A DNA stretch of 64,000 bases. It comes from SHAN690 sp023262195. GTDB lineage: Bacteria; Bacteroidota; Bacteroidia; Flavobacteriales_G; Salibacteraceae. Positions within the stretch are counted from its first letter, which is position 1, and each line of letters opens with the position of its first letter. Position numbers and translations under genes: made by a program. Below are positions 1 through 9,331 of the stretch, one piece after another. The stretch is taken from positions 1,116,001-1,180,000 of the forward strand of contig JAYQJE010000001.1 in the NCBI GenBank assembly GCA_038142005.1, given 5' to 3'. A model generated the notes under the pieces. The model was given only the letters and a program-made list of their open reading frames with translations. It was not told where the DNA came from and searched no databases.

Positions 1-201
1 CAGACCAGCTACAAACCAAAGTATTAAGCCCAGTATAGTAGGAAAACCGAAAAGTAGAGGCATGATAATTACCACCAAACTTTGTGGGGTGATTGGCACA
101 CTTGAGCCAGGGATATCAATTGAAATTCGGCCCACCAACCACATGACCATAAACATTCCTCCAGCATGTGTCGCTAGTTCTTTTAACTGCGCACTCGACA
201 C
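1..201 (-). CDS. bioY: BioY-type biotin transporter, N-terminal part (cut by window edge)
   Basis: Reading the minus strand from a GTG at 201 gives about 67 residues that run off the window start. They include the stretch GRISIDIPGSSVPITPQSL, which matches the first membrane segment and loop of BioY, the substrate-binding membrane subunit of biotin ECF transporters. The GTG shares one base with the leuS stop codon (TAGTG), so the two genes probably form one transcript with coupled translation. Only the first quarter of the protein is visible, so the call rests on this motif and on the hydrophobic pattern. Confidence 0.6.
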   Translation of the reverse strand, partial: MSSAQLKELATHAGGMFMVMWLVGRISIDIPGSSVPITPQSLVVIIMPLLFGFPTILGLILWFVAGL

Positions 202-2807
202 TACACAACGCTGTTTACGATTCTCTTAGGAACAACAATCACTCTTTTTGGAGCCTTTCCTTCGAGCCATTTTTGGGCCTCCTCCTGAGCCAAAGCTGCC
301 TGTTCAATTTCCGCTTTACTTAATTCAGCATTAAGCTCAATACTAAACCTTGTTTTACCATTCACAGATACCGGGTATGTGATTTGGTCATCAACAAGAT
401 ATTCCGCATTGAAATTTGGCCATTCTGCACTTGAGATTGATTCCTTATTTCCTAGCAATGACCATAACTCCTCCGCCACATGTGGCGCATGACAACTTAC
501 AAGAATGGCCAGTGGCTCTAGAATTTCACGTTTCTTACAATTCAATTCGGATAGCTCATTTACCGCAATCATAAAAGCCGATACAGATGTATTGAAACTT
601 GACCTTTCCATGTCAGAGGTCACCTTTTCTATGCACTTATGGAGTGCTTTTAGCTCCGCTTTGGTTGCTTTTTCTTCCTTGACTGAAAACGATCCGTTTT
701 TATCATGATAAAGCCTCCAGAGTTTGCGAATGAACTTTGACACTCCTTCAATGCCTTTGGTATTCCATGGTTTGTGCATTTCGATTGGGCCAAGAAACAT
801 TTCGTGCAAGCGCAACGCGTCAGCACCAAATTCCGCAATAACATCGTCTGGATTGATCACATTGCCATAGCGTTTGCTCATTTTATGACCATCTTCCGCC
901 TGGATCATTCCTTGATTTATGAGCTTTTTTGCTGGCTCATTAAACGGGATGTACCCTAAGTCGTGGAGAACTTTAGTTATAAACCGGAAATACAAAAGGT
1001 GACCTGTGGCATGCTCGGCCCCGCCCATATAAAGATCAATTTGCCTCCAATATTTTACCGCTTCTTCGGAAACAAAAACATCGGATCGTTTAGGGTCATT
1101 TCCTTCCATCATATAGCGGAGAAAGTACCAGTTACTCCCCGCCCAACCCGGCATGGTGTTGAGATCCATAGGATATCCTTTGCCGTTTTCTACTACTTTG
1201 CTAGATTCATTATTCCAATTCCAATGTGTGGCTCTACCTAATGGCGGCTCACCTTGCTCTGTGGGTTTAAAGTTGTCAATTTCAGGCAACTTTATTTCGT
1301 CCAATTTATCCTCGTCTATGGTGTAAGGTATGTCATCTTTATAATAAATTGGAAACGGTTCACCCCAATAGCGTTGACGGCTAAAAACAGCATCCCTGAG
1401 TTTGTAGTTGATCCGTTTCTCTCCAAGGTTTTCAGCTTCAATTTTGTCAATAACCTTTGGGATAGCATCCTTGACGGTCATTCCTGAAAGCTCTCCTGAA
1501 TTTATTAATTCGCCATCCTTGCGATCGTCAGCTCCGTTTGAAACATCTTGTCCCTTGATCACAGGAATTATCTCTAAGTTGAATTTCTTAGCAAAGTCCC
1601 AATCTCTTTGATCGCCTGAGGGAACAGCCATCACAGCTCCAGTTCCATACCCAGCGAGTACATAGTCGCTAATCCAAATAGGAATTTTTACTTTGGATAT
1701 AGGATTGATGGCGTATGCTCCTGTGAAGGCTCCGGTCACGTCCTTTACCTCAGCCATTCGCTCTCGCTCACTCCGGCCAGCAGCAAACTGAATGTATGCT
1801 TCAATCTCCTCTTTTTGGTCTTCGGTGCAAATTTCATTTACTACAGGGTGCTCTGGGGCCAACACTATGAAGGTGGCTCCATAGATTGTGTCTGGTCGAG
1901 TAGTAAACACACGAACCGAATCACCCGTATCGACAATCTTGAAATCAATTTCGGCTCCTTCACTTTTTCCAATCCAGTTTCGCTGAATATCTTTCAGTGA
2001 GTCGGTCCATTCAATGCTTTCAAGGTCATTTAACAGGCGCTCGGCATAGGCGCTAATTCGCAGTGACCACTGCATCATTTTCTTTTGTTCAACGGGATGT
2101 CCTCCGCGCTCGCTAACGCCATTTATTACCTCATCATTGGCAAGCACTGTTCCTAGAGCTGGACACCAGTTAACCACTGTTTCTGCCCTGTAAGCTAAGC
2201 GATAGTCCAACAAAATTGAACGCTGCGTGAACTTGTCAAAACTGTTCCATTCCTCCGCGCTGAATTCAGCTTCAGAATTGTGATGAGCATTGACCGCAGC
2301 ACTGCCGCTTTGTTCAAACTTTTTGATCAATGTTGAAATAGCTTCGGCCTTGTCAGAATCTTGATTATACCATGAATGGAAAAGTTGAATGAATATCCAC
2401 TGAGTCCATTTATAAAAAATAGGATCAGAGGTTTTAACTTCTCTACTCCAGTCGAAGCTCAATCCGATTTTATCTAGCTGTTCTCTATACCTCTTGATAT
2501 TGGTTTCTGTGGTTACGGCCGGATGTTGTCCAGTTTCTATTGCGTACTGTTCTGCAGGAAGGCCATAGGAATCATAACCCATTGGATGTAAGACGTTAAA
2601 GCCTTGATGTCTCTTAAAACGAGCGTATATGTCGCTGGCGATGTATCCTAAAGGATGACCAACATGTAATCCAGACCCACTCGGATAAGGAAACATATCC
2701 AAAACATAAAACGGGGGTAGATCCGCACCATTGTTGGCCTTGAATATCTGGTTTGCCTGCCAAAAGTGTTGCCACCTTTCTTCGATAATCCGAAAGTCGT
2801 ATTCCAT
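201..2807 (-). CDS. leuS: Leucyl-tRNA synthetase
   Basis: Charges tRNA-Leu with leucine in the cytoplasm. The protein is about 868 residues, normal for bacterial LeuRS. The class I signature HVGH is at residues 48-51, and the second signature appears as KMSKR (about 642-646) instead of KMSKS. The central editing domain includes the segment FTTRPDTIYGATF. I chose the ATG at 2807 (MEYDFRII) over an in-frame TTG at 2825 because the protein then begins as is usual for the family. A TAnnTTTG-type -7 box lies at 2823-2830. bioY follows with a one-base overlap. Confidence 0.96.
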   Translation of the reverse strand: MEYDFRIIEERWQHFWQANQIFKANNGADLPPFYVLDMFPYPSGSGLHVGHPLGYIASDIYARFKRHQGFNVLHPMGYDSYGLPAEQYAIETGQHPAVTTETNIKRYREQLDKIGLSFDWSREVKTSDPIFYKWTQWIFIQLFHSWYNQDSDKAEAISTLIKKFEQSGSAAVNAHHNSEAEFSAEEWNSFDKFTQRSILLDYRLAYRAETVVNWCPALGTVLANDEVINGVSERGGHPVEQKKMMQWSLRISAYAERLLNDLESIEWTDSLKDIQRNWIGKSEGAEIDFKIVDTGDSVRVFTTRPDTIYGATFIVLAPEHPVVNEICTEDQKEEIEAYIQFAAGRSERERMAEVKDVTGAFTGAYAINPISKVKIPIWISDYVLAGYGTGAVMAVPSGDQRDWDFAKKFNLEIIPVIKGQDVSNGADDRKDGELINSGELSGMTVKDAIPKVIDKIEAENLGEKRINYKLRDAVFSRQRYWGEPFPIYYKDDIPYTIDEDKLDEIKLPEIDNFKPTEQGEPPLGRATHWNWNNESSKVVENGKGYPMDLNTMPGWAGSNWYFLRYMMEGNDPKRSDVFVSEEAVKYWRQIDLYMGGAEHATGHLLYFRFITKVLHDLGYIPFNEPAKKLINQGMIQAEDGHKMSKRYGNVINPDDVIAEFGADALRLHEMFLGPIEMHKPWNTKGIEGVSKFIRKLWRLYHDKNGSFSVKEEKATKAELKALHKCIEKVTSDMERSSFNTSVSAFMIAVNELSELNCKKREILEPLAILVSCHAPHVAEELWSLLGNKESISSAEWPNFNAEYLVDDQITYPVSVNGKTRFSIELNAELSKAEIEQAALAQEEAQKWLEGKAPKRVIVVPKRIVNSVV

Positions 2808-2822
2808 AATTTGCAAAAGGCG

Positions 2823-2830
2823 CAAAAGTA
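2823..2830 (-). promoter_or_regulatory. Possible -7 promoter box of leuS
   Basis: On the minus strand this reads TACTTTTG, a match to the Bacteroidota -7 consensus TAnnTTTG. It sits about 15 bases before the leuS ATG, implying a very short leader. A TTG lies upstream, but at about 15 bases it is closer than the usual -33 spacing, so support comes from the -7 box alone. Confidence 0.35.
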
Positions 2831-3041
2831 AAACCTTACAGTAGGCAATGAGATAACTGGACTAGTGAAAAGTTCTTTCAGTTTGGATAAACCTAGATGA
2901 GTAGTTAGAAGTGAAACCCCGAGTTTTTTGAATTGATCAAAACCAAATAAACACTATATGAGAGCGGGAGACAAGTTTGCTGTATTGCCAATCATCGTTT
3001 AATAGAGTATACACAACCTCATTTTTTCCTTTATTTGATTG

Positions 3042-4910
3042 ATGGCGAAAAACCGAAAAGTCCATTCTAAAAAGGTCGAGGTATTGATATGGCCATTTTT
3101 ATTGGTCATAGGGCTATTGTCGTTGCTCCTATACTTAAATACTTCATCGCACGGTTTTGTGCTGGATGATATCTCCGCCATTACTGACAATTTTGTGGTA
3201 CAAAAAGGACTTGATGGATTATCAACCATTTGGACCACGCATTATCGTTATGGTTATTGGGGCGAAGGAGGTAGTCTATATCGACCTCTTACGCTAAGTC
3301 TATTTGCGTGGCTTTGGGAGGTTTGGCCAGATAATCCGGCTCCAGGTCATTGGGCTAATATTTTGTTGTACGCCTTAACAAACATGATTCTCTGCTATCT
3401 GCTATTGCTTTGGTTTGGTCGAGAGCGAGTTTGGCTCGCTTTTATGACAAGCTTAATCTTTATGTTGCACCCAGTGCACGTTGAAGTAGTGGCAAACATT
3501 AAGAGTGCTGATGAAATACTCGCAACACTGTTTGGATTCCTTGCCTTAATAGCAGCTTGGAAGAATGAAGACAAATGGTTTAGCGCATGGTCCCTTATTG
3601 CCATGGTATCCTTTTTCTTAGCCATCAGTTCGAAGGAAAGCGCTATCACAGTGATTCCACTAACGGGCATTGCATTATACTTTTTTCGTGACGCTTCAAT
3701 AGCAAAGGCTGCAAAATCTATGGTTCATTTTGTATTGCCAACCTTGGCCTATTTTATACTTCGAATCCAGGTTTTAGGTGGACTTACTGGACCAAGAAAT
3801 ACACCTCACATTGACAACATCTTACACAAGGTATCGGGTCTTGAATGGTTTGCAACGGCAACTCAGTTGAGTGGATTGTATTTGTACAAAATGTTGATAC
3901 CACACCCTTTATCGCACGATTACAGCTTAAAGCAAATACCAATTGTTGGTTTTGGTGATTGGCAGTTTTGGCTCGCCTTCGTGGTTGTTGCGGGCATAGT
4001 TTTTTTCGGTATCAAGATGGTGCTTAAGCGCCATTTTCTAGGCTTTGCCTTCCTTCTATTTCTATGCACATATTCACTTTACTCCAATTATTTGATCACC
4101 ATAGGCACTCATTTTGGAGAGCGTTTTATGTTTTTGCCAGTGTTAGGCTTTGCTCTCTGTGTGGCGTGGTTCATTTGGAAATGGGGGTTAGGTAATCAAT
4201 CTTTATTTGAACCGAGAAAAGCAGTTTTGCCTTTGGTACTTCTTGCCGTGGTACTGACAATTTATGGGTTTAAAACCACCTCACGCAGCGCTGACTGGAG
4301 TAGCGAGTTTGATCTCTATACGGCTGATGTTGAGAATGCGTCAAATAGCTGCCGTACTCATTATCGACTGGGAATGGCGATGATGAAGGAAAGAGCACTT
4401 ACCGCCAAATCAGATAAGGTTAAAAATGAATGGCTCCGCAAGGCTGTAGGAGAGCTAAAGAAAGCAGTGGAAATCTACCCGAGCTATGCGGATGCTCAAG
4501 GTGAGTTGGGGTTAGCCTATCAACGCTTAGGATATAAGGACCTAGCGATGGAGCGGTATAACTTGGCTCTAAAGTATAATCCAACTCATGCAACCACTTT
4601 AAACAATATGGGAGCCGTATTATTCGAACGTGGAAAGGTTGAAGATGCGAGCGAATATTTCTCAAGAGCGCTTCAAAAAGATCCCAATTATAAAGATGCC
4701 ATTGGCAACTTGGCGAGCTGCTACGGATCACTAGGCCGTTATGAGGAGGCAATTGATTTGTTTAAACGCGCAATAGAGATTGATCCAAGAGGTGCGATTT
4801 ATTATTTCTATATCGGCATCACCTATCAGCGTATGGGTAAACCAGAAGAAGGTCAAACTTGGTTGAACCAATCCTACGCGCTTGATCCTAAATTGAAGCC
4901 CAAGAAATAG
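3042..4910 (+). CDS. Membrane glycosyltransferase-like protein with C-terminal TPR repeats (TMTC-like)
   Basis: About 622 residues. The first two thirds are polytopic membrane sequence, with around ten hydrophobic segments starting near residue 15. An early extracytoplasmic loop carries the acidic motif LDDISAITDN followed by GSLYRPLT, a layout typical of GT-C fold glycosyltransferases of the TMTC/PMT type. Residues of about 440 to 615 form four or five tetratricopeptide repeats (for example YADAQGELGLAYQRLGYKDL). I infer a lipid-linked sugar transferase or a protein O-glycosylation role, but donor and acceptor are unknown. The start is the ATG at 3042, just after an in-frame TTG. The gene stands alone, divergent from leuS. 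Confidence 0.75.
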   Translation: MAKNRKVHSKKVEVLIWPFLLVIGLLSLLLYLNTSSHGFVLDDISAITDNFVVQKGLDGLSTIWTTHYRYGYWGEGGSLYRPLTLSLFAWLWEVWPDNPAPGHWANILLYALTNMILCYLLLLWFGRERVWLAFMTSLIFMLHPVHVEVVANIKSADEILATLFGFLALIAAWKNEDKWFSAWSLIAMVSFFLAISSKESAITVIPLTGIALYFFRDASIAKAAKSMVHFVLPTLAYFILRIQVLGGLTGPRNTPHIDNILHKVSGLEWFATATQLSGLYLYKMLIPHPLSHDYSLKQIPIVGFGDWQFWLAFVVVAGIVFFGIKMVLKRHFLGFAFLLFLCTYSLYSNYLITIGTHFGERFMFLPVLGFALCVAWFIWKWGLGNQSLFEPRKAVLPLVLLAVVLTIYGFKTTSRSADWSSEFDLYTADVENASNSCRTHYRLGMAMMKERALTAKSDKVKNEWLRKAVGELKKAVEIYPSYADAQGELGLAYQRLGYKDLAMERYNLALKYNPTHATTLNNMGAVLFERGKVEDASEYFSRALQKDPNYKDAIGNLASCYGSLGRYEEAIDLFKRAIEIDPRGAIYYFYIGITYQRMGKPEEGQTWLNQSYALDPKLKPKK

Positions 4911-4996
4911 GGTTCTCCAGTAGTAATGAATGCACCATTAGGACGATACCTTCAAGTCCCTTTATCTGGTATTTGTTGGGAGAGGCTTCCACTAGG

Positions 4997-5176
4997 TTAT
5001 TGAAACATGGATAAGGCGTAAGCATAGAATGCCTGACCTGAAATTCTACGTTGCCATTTGTATTCAAGATTACCAATTCCTCCTTTTGGCAAGCTCACGT
5101 TTACTATTGATTTTGGATCAAACTCTCCACAATTTACCTGTGGGGTAACAATTTTACCATCATCTGTAACATTGAG
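4997..5176 (-). pseudogene. Remnant of a secreted adhesin repeat (SprB-like)
   Basis: The 337-base gap 4911-5247 has no intact gene. On the minus strand one open frame of 59 codons contains GKIVTPQVNCGEFDPKSI followed by GGIGNLEYKWQ. This follows the pattern of the repeats in large Bacteroidota surface adhesins, in which a cysteine-containing strand is followed by GGxGxxxYxWQ. It has no start codon of its own, is bounded by stops, and nothing recognisable of the rest of the protein remains. I read it as a decayed fragment. The family match is by eye only. Confidence 0.45.
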
Positions 5177-5247
5177 TTAATGGTAAATTTGATCCTGGAA
5201 TACGCGCGAATGAAAAGCCTCAATTAAAGTATCGATTTTCTGATAAA

Positions 5248-5550
5248 ATGATTATTTACAACGTAACAATTAAGATAGACAATAACATTCATGATGACTG
5301 GTTTAAGTGGATGAAAGACACTCATATCCCAGATGTTATGCAAACAGGATTTTTTATTGGCTATCAAATTGCAAAAGTTTTGGTGGACGATACCGATGGA
5401 ATAACTTATTCCATTCAGTATAAGTGCAATCAAATGGACGACCTGAATGCTTATTACAACAAAGATGCGTCTCGGCTGCAAGCCGAACACTCAAATCGAT
5501 ACGAGGACAAATTTGTGGCTTTCAGAACCTTATTGGAGGTGCTAAACTGA
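5248..5550 (+). CDS. DUF4286 family protein
   Basis: A 100-residue soluble protein starting MIIYNVTIKID and containing WFKWMKDTHIPDVM, characteristic of the DUF4286 family, a small ferredoxin-like-fold family common in Bacteroidota. No catalytic residues are evident and no function is known. Its stop codon TGA directly abuts the ATG of rsmA, with no bases between, so the two are probably cotranscribed. The upstream gap holds an adhesin remnant and no clear promoter. Confidence 0.8.
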   Translation: MIIYNVTIKIDNNIHDDWFKWMKDTHIPDVMQTGFFIGYQIAKVLVDDTDGITYSIQYKCNQMDDLNAYYNKDASRLQAEHSNRYEDKFVAFRTLLEVLN

Positions 5551-6306
5551 ATGGTTACACCTAAGAAATATCTCGGACAACATTTTTTAGAAGATGAAAC
5601 CGTAGTGCAAAGAACAGCGCAAGCTTGCGTTGGTTTAGCCTCAAAGCAGGTTATAGAAGTTGGTCCTGGTGAGGGCGTTTTGACAGTCGAGCTACTAAAA
5701 CATTATGATGATTTGATGGTCATTGAATTAGACCAAGAAAGTGTTCAGCATTTACGTAAGAATGAAATTTTACCTGAAAAACGTATCATATCGGATGATT
5801 TTTAAAGTGGACAATACCACAAGGTGAATGGATTTTAGCCGGCAACTTCCCGTATAACATAAGCTCACAAATTGTATTCAAGATGCTTGAAAGCAGGGAT
5901 CGATTTGTTGGAATGGTTGGTATGTTTCAAAAAGAAGTGGCAGAACGAATTGTTTCAAAACCTGGAAGCAAGGTATACGGGATCACAAGCGTGCTTACAC
6001 AGGCCTTTTACGATGCGGAATACTTGTTTACGGTGGAAGCGGAGGCGTTTAGGCCACCGCCCAAAGTTCAGTCGGGCGTAATTCGTTTGAAACGAAGAGA
6101 TATCGTTGGGCTCGGTTGCGATGAGGAGTTTTTTTAAACGAATTGTAAAGCAGTCTTTCAATCAGCGAAGGAAAATGCTTAGAAATACGTTGAAAGAATA
6201 CATTGATGATGGATCAGCGCCAGAAATCGAATCCTACCTAAATCAAAGGCCCGAGCAATTGCACTATAATGATTTTATTAAGCTTGCTCAGCTTCTGAAG
6301 CCCTGA
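5551..6306 (+). CDS. rsmA: 16S rRNA dimethyladenosine transferase, two homopolymer frameshifts
   Basis: RsmA (KsgA) dimethylates two adjacent adenosines in the 3' hairpin of 16S rRNA. The protein reads cleanly in three pieces. Piece one has the start KKYLGQHFLED and the SAM motif EVGPGEGVLT. Piece two has the catalytic motif GNFPYNISSQIVF and the conserved FRPPPKVQSGVIRL. Piece three has the C-terminal helix with NQRRKMLRNTLK. The frame is lost at a T5 run (5799-5803, expected T6) and regained after a T7 run (6129-6135, expected T6). Two compensating one-base changes in T runs suggest sequencing error. The full span corresponds to about 251 residues, normal length. Confidence 0.9.
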
Positions 6307-6358
6307 TCTTTTTCTGCTACTTTCGCGCAAATGCCCGAAACGAGGGTAATACAGGGTC

Positions 6359-7714
6359 ATGCAATTTGAGTTAACTAAAGAATATTTAGAAGATCTAAGG
6401 GCTGCAATTGCTCGCAACGAGGAAATCTCATTGCTAGAACTTGTTAACGAGCTGCATCCCGCAGATGTGGCGGAAATTATTGATGAATTAGAAGTTGATG
6501 AGGCTCTTGTCTTGTATAAAGTGATGGATGCCCAACGCGCTTCTGATGTACTCATGCATCTTGAAGATGATTCTCGAGAGGAGTTTCTTTCACTCCTTAC
6601 ACCAAAAGAGATTGCCGAGCAATTTATCGATCATTTAGACAGTGATGATGCTGCCGATATGATTCAAGAGTTACCTGAGGATCAAAAAGAACAGGTAATC
6701 GCTCAAATTGAAGACCGCCAGCAAGCCCGAGACATTATTGATCTTCTGCACTACAAAGAAGGAACTGCTGGGGCACTGATGGCCAAAGAGCTGATTAAGG
6801 TGAATGTGAATTGGACAGTGAGTCAGGCGGTGAAGGAAATGCGAAAGCAAGCCGAACAGCTTGAGCATGTTTACACCGTTTACGTGGTAGATGACGATGA
6901 AAAGCTTCTCGGCAGGCTAAAGCTGAATAAACTCCTACTCAATCCCGTTAGGGCCAAAATTGATGAGATCTACGATTCAAAACTTCGGTATGTAAACGTG
7001 AATGAAGATCAGGAAGAGGTTGCCTCGATCATGGAAAAATATGATTTGGTGGCCTTGCCAGTGGTAGATGAATTGAATCGACTCCAAGGGCGCATTACCA
7101 TCGATGATATAGTTGATGTAATCAAAGAAGAAGCCGAAAAAGACTACGCTTTGGCTTCTGGTATCTCGGGAAATATCGAGTCAACAGATTCGGTATTTGT
7201 ATTGACTAGGGCGCGGTTACCTTGGCTTCTAATCGGCCTATTGGGCGGGATTCTTGGTGCACGTGTCATTGAATTATATGAAGGGGATCTACAACTTTAC
7301 CCCGAAATGGCATTTTTCATCCCACTTATTGCCGCAATGGGTGGAAATGTTGGGGTGCAATCCTCGGCAATTATTGTTCAAGGTTTGGCAAATAACTCCT
7401 TGGGTCTATCAGGCATTTGGAGTAAACTTTCGAAGGAATTTAGCGTTGCGCTGCTCAATGGAGTGGTTTGTGCCGCAATCATTTTCGGTTACAATGTGCT
7501 CTTCAGCGATTCACTTGCATTGAGTTATACCGTGAGTTTAGCGCTGTTCAGTGTGATTTTAGTGGCTGCACTATTTGGAACCTTCGTTCCTCTAGTGTTG
7601 GATAAATACAAAATAGACCCCGCCTTGGCTACCGGTCCATTTATCACAACGGTGAATGATGTGTTGGGGCTTTTCATTTATTTCCTCATCGGTCATCTAC
7701 TATACATAGCATGA
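6359..7714 (+). CDS. mgtE: Magnesium transporter MgtE
   Basis: A 451-residue inner-membrane Mg2+ channel/transporter. Domains in order: an N-terminal superhelical domain with repeated LHPADVAEIIDEL-like units (residues 1-130), a pair of CBS domains (about 135-255), and a membrane domain of five helices from about residue 285 containing the signature PLIAAMGGNVGVQSS. The 3' end overlaps the ATG of the next gene by four bases (ATGA). A TACTTTCG sequence about 40 bases upstream resembles the -7 box with one mismatch. The order rsmA, mgtE suggests a shared transcription unit. Confidence 0.95.
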   Translation: MQFELTKEYLEDLRAAIARNEEISLLELVNELHPADVAEIIDELEVDEALVLYKVMDAQRASDVLMHLEDDSREEFLSLLTPKEIAEQFIDHLDSDDAADMIQELPEDQKEQVIAQIEDRQQARDIIDLLHYKEGTAGALMAKELIKVNVNWTVSQAVKEMRKQAEQLEHVYTVYVVDDDEKLLGRLKLNKLLLNPVRAKIDEIYDSKLRYVNVNEDQEEVASIMEKYDLVALPVVDELNRLQGRITIDDIVDVIKEEAEKDYALASGISGNIESTDSVFVLTRARLPWLLIGLLGGILGARVIELYEGDLQLYPEMAFFIPLIAAMGGNVGVQSSAIIVQGLANNSLGLSGIWSKLSKEFSVALLNGVVCAAIIFGYNVLFSDSLALSYTVSLALFSVILVAALFGTFVPLVLDKYKIDPALATGPFITTVNDVLGLFIYFLIGHLLYIA

Positions 7715-8178
7715 AGGCTTGTCTGCTATCTGTATTCCTAATTTCGGGTATTGTTGTTTTTGGTCAAAGGAAAATGCCTGCCTTTTCCTTTCATCACAAC
7801 AGCATCGAATTTGCAGATGCCAATCGGTCATTCAACGATGAAAATCAATTTAGTGATACCCTTCATGATGAACGGTTGGTCATTGGACTAACAAAGATTT
7901 TGAATGATAACCCCGAGCTGCATATTATGTTGATCGGCCATACAGCGGCCAATGAAGAAGCAGGACTCGGTATGCGTAGGGCGGCATATTTAAAAAGCCG
8001 ACTTGAAGAAAAAGGAATAGATGCAGCTCGTTTGGAAGTAAGTTCTAAAGAGAGTTCCGAACCCATTATCGCCTCTGATATTATTCTAAAGTTAGAAAGC
8101 CAAGTGGAGAAAGAGGCTGCATTACAGCGAAATCGAAGGGTAGAGATAGAGGTGGTTAATTCGGCTGAGAGGCAATGA
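7711..8178 (+). CDS. Small exported OmpA-like protein
   Basis: 155 residues beginning with a signal peptide (MKACLLSVFLISGIVVFG then QRK). The mature part resembles an OmpA C-terminal peptidoglycan-binding domain: an early FHHNSIEFADAN strand, then LHIMLIGHTAANEE in place of the usual GHTD, a helix with RRAAYLKSRLEEKGI, and the final RNRRVEIEV. That order is typical of the fold. Compared with most OmpA domains it lacks the Asp after the GHT, so ligand binding could differ. It overlaps mgtE and the next dehydrogenase by four bases each. Confidence 0.7.
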   Translation: MKACLLSVFLISGIVVFGQRKMPAFSFHHNSIEFADANRSFNDENQFSDTLHDERLVIGLTKILNDNPELHIMLIGHTAANEEAGLGMRRAAYLKSRLEEKGIDAARLEVSSKESSEPIIASDIILKLESQVEKEAALQRNRRVEIEVVNSAERQ

Positions 8179-9098
8179 AAGTTTTAATCATTGATAAAGT
8201 GCATCATGCCTTGCATGAGATTTTAGAGCGCGCAGGACATCAATGTTTGGATATGTCTGAAGCTACCGAACAAGAAGTGCGAATGGCGCTTCCCTTCGCT
8301 GAGATTTTGGTTTTGAGGAGTCGCATCTCGATTGGTCCGGATGAAATTTTATCGGCTAGAAATCTCAAAATAATTGCACGGCCAGGCTCAGGAATTGAGC
8401 ACATCGATAAGGAGTTTGCGCATAAGAATGGGATTCGTGTGGTGACTTCACCAGAGGGAAATCGTCAGTCCGTTGCCGAACATGCCTTGGCAATGTTATT
8501 GACGCTCTTTAACCGTATCATCATTGCTAATTCCGAAGTAAAACAGGGTAAGTGGGATCGAAAGTCCAATCAAGGTATAGAGCTGTCAGGAAAAACAATT
8601 GGATTAATTGGATTTGGAAATACAGGTTCGGCATTTGCAGAAATACTTTCCGGATTTGATGTAAAAATTTTGGCCTTCGATAAATACAAATCGGGGTTTC
8701 CATATGAAGCAACCATGGAGCAGCTCTTCGAAAGCTGTGATATAGTGAGCCTTCACATACCGCTTACAAATGAAACTACTGGTCTCGTATCTAATCAGTG
8801 GTTGAGTCAGTTCAAAAAACCATTCTACTTAATCAATACTTCTAGAGGGCTAATTGCACAAAGCCATGCATTGCTCGAAGGATTGAACAACGGACAACTC
8901 AAGGGTGTGTGCCTCGATGTGCTTGATGAAGAAAGCGAAAACTTGACATTGCCTGAATTGAGCCAAATACCTCAAGCAACCCGAGAGTTGATACAACATC
9001 AAAAGGCAATTGTGACTCCGCACATTGCGGGGCTTACAGAGCAGAGTTATGAGAAATTATCAAGAGTCTTGGTTGAAAAGATTCTGGCTGAGATCTAG
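8175..9098 (+). CDS. D-2-hydroxyacid dehydrogenase, 3-phosphoglycerate dehydrogenase-like
   Basis: 307 residues, NAD-dependent D-isomer-specific 2-hydroxyacid dehydrogenase. The nucleotide-binding motif GLIGFGNTGSAF is near residue 142. Also visible are the family signature around SLHIPLTNETTGLV and the catalytic residues Arg in INTSRG, Glu in DVLDEE and His in TPHIAG. It lacks the C-terminal ACT domain of long SerA forms, as is common in Bacteroidota. The closest role is the first step of serine synthesis, but other 2-hydroxyacids are possible. It is translationally coupled to the OmpA-like gene by an ATGA overlap. Confidence 0.85.
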   Translation: MKVLIIDKVHHALHEILERAGHQCLDMSEATEQEVRMALPFAEILVLRSRISIGPDEILSARNLKIIARPGSGIEHIDKEFAHKNGIRVVTSPEGNRQSVAEHALAMLLTLFNRIIIANSEVKQGKWDRKSNQGIELSGKTIGLIGFGNTGSAFAEILSGFDVKILAFDKYKSGFPYEATMEQLFESCDIVSLHIPLTNETTGLVSNQWLSQFKKPFYLINTSRGLIAQSHALLEGLNNGQLKGVCLDVLDEESENLTLPELSQIPQATRELIQHQKAIVTPHIAGLTEQSYEKLSRVLVEKILAEI

Positions 9099-9244
9099 TC
9101 AAGCGCGGTTTTGATAAATGACGCTGACTTACTATCCAGAATGATATTGTAGGTTCCGTTGGGTAAGCTCGAAATGTTAAATGTTAATTTATACATGGAG
9201 ACCCAAGAGGCCTCAAATGTGTGTAAAGCATACATACTGAGAAA
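9095..9244 (-). pseudogene. Possible remnant of a T9SS sorting-domain tail
   Basis: In the gap after the dehydrogenase, a minus-strand open frame of about 50 codons ends with TFNISSLPNGTYNIILDS and a final FIKTALD before a stop. The pattern (I)xSLPNGTYxIxI followed by about ten residues to the terminus matches the end of type A T9SS C-terminal sorting domains. There is no start and no upstream body, so it would be a decayed leftover. The match is short and made by eye. Confidence 0.35.
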
Positions 9245-9331
9245 ACAATAATGCAGCTAGCATGGTGATAAGTGAGGAAAAATCAAGATTGCTAGACAGT
9301 TTCTCATAACACCGTTGAGGGATAATCAAAG

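Noticed and set aside
5799..6135. rsmA as a genuine pseudogene
   Set aside because: Both breaks are one-base changes in T runs that compensate, all catalytic motifs are intact, and the same kind of error recurs across the window.
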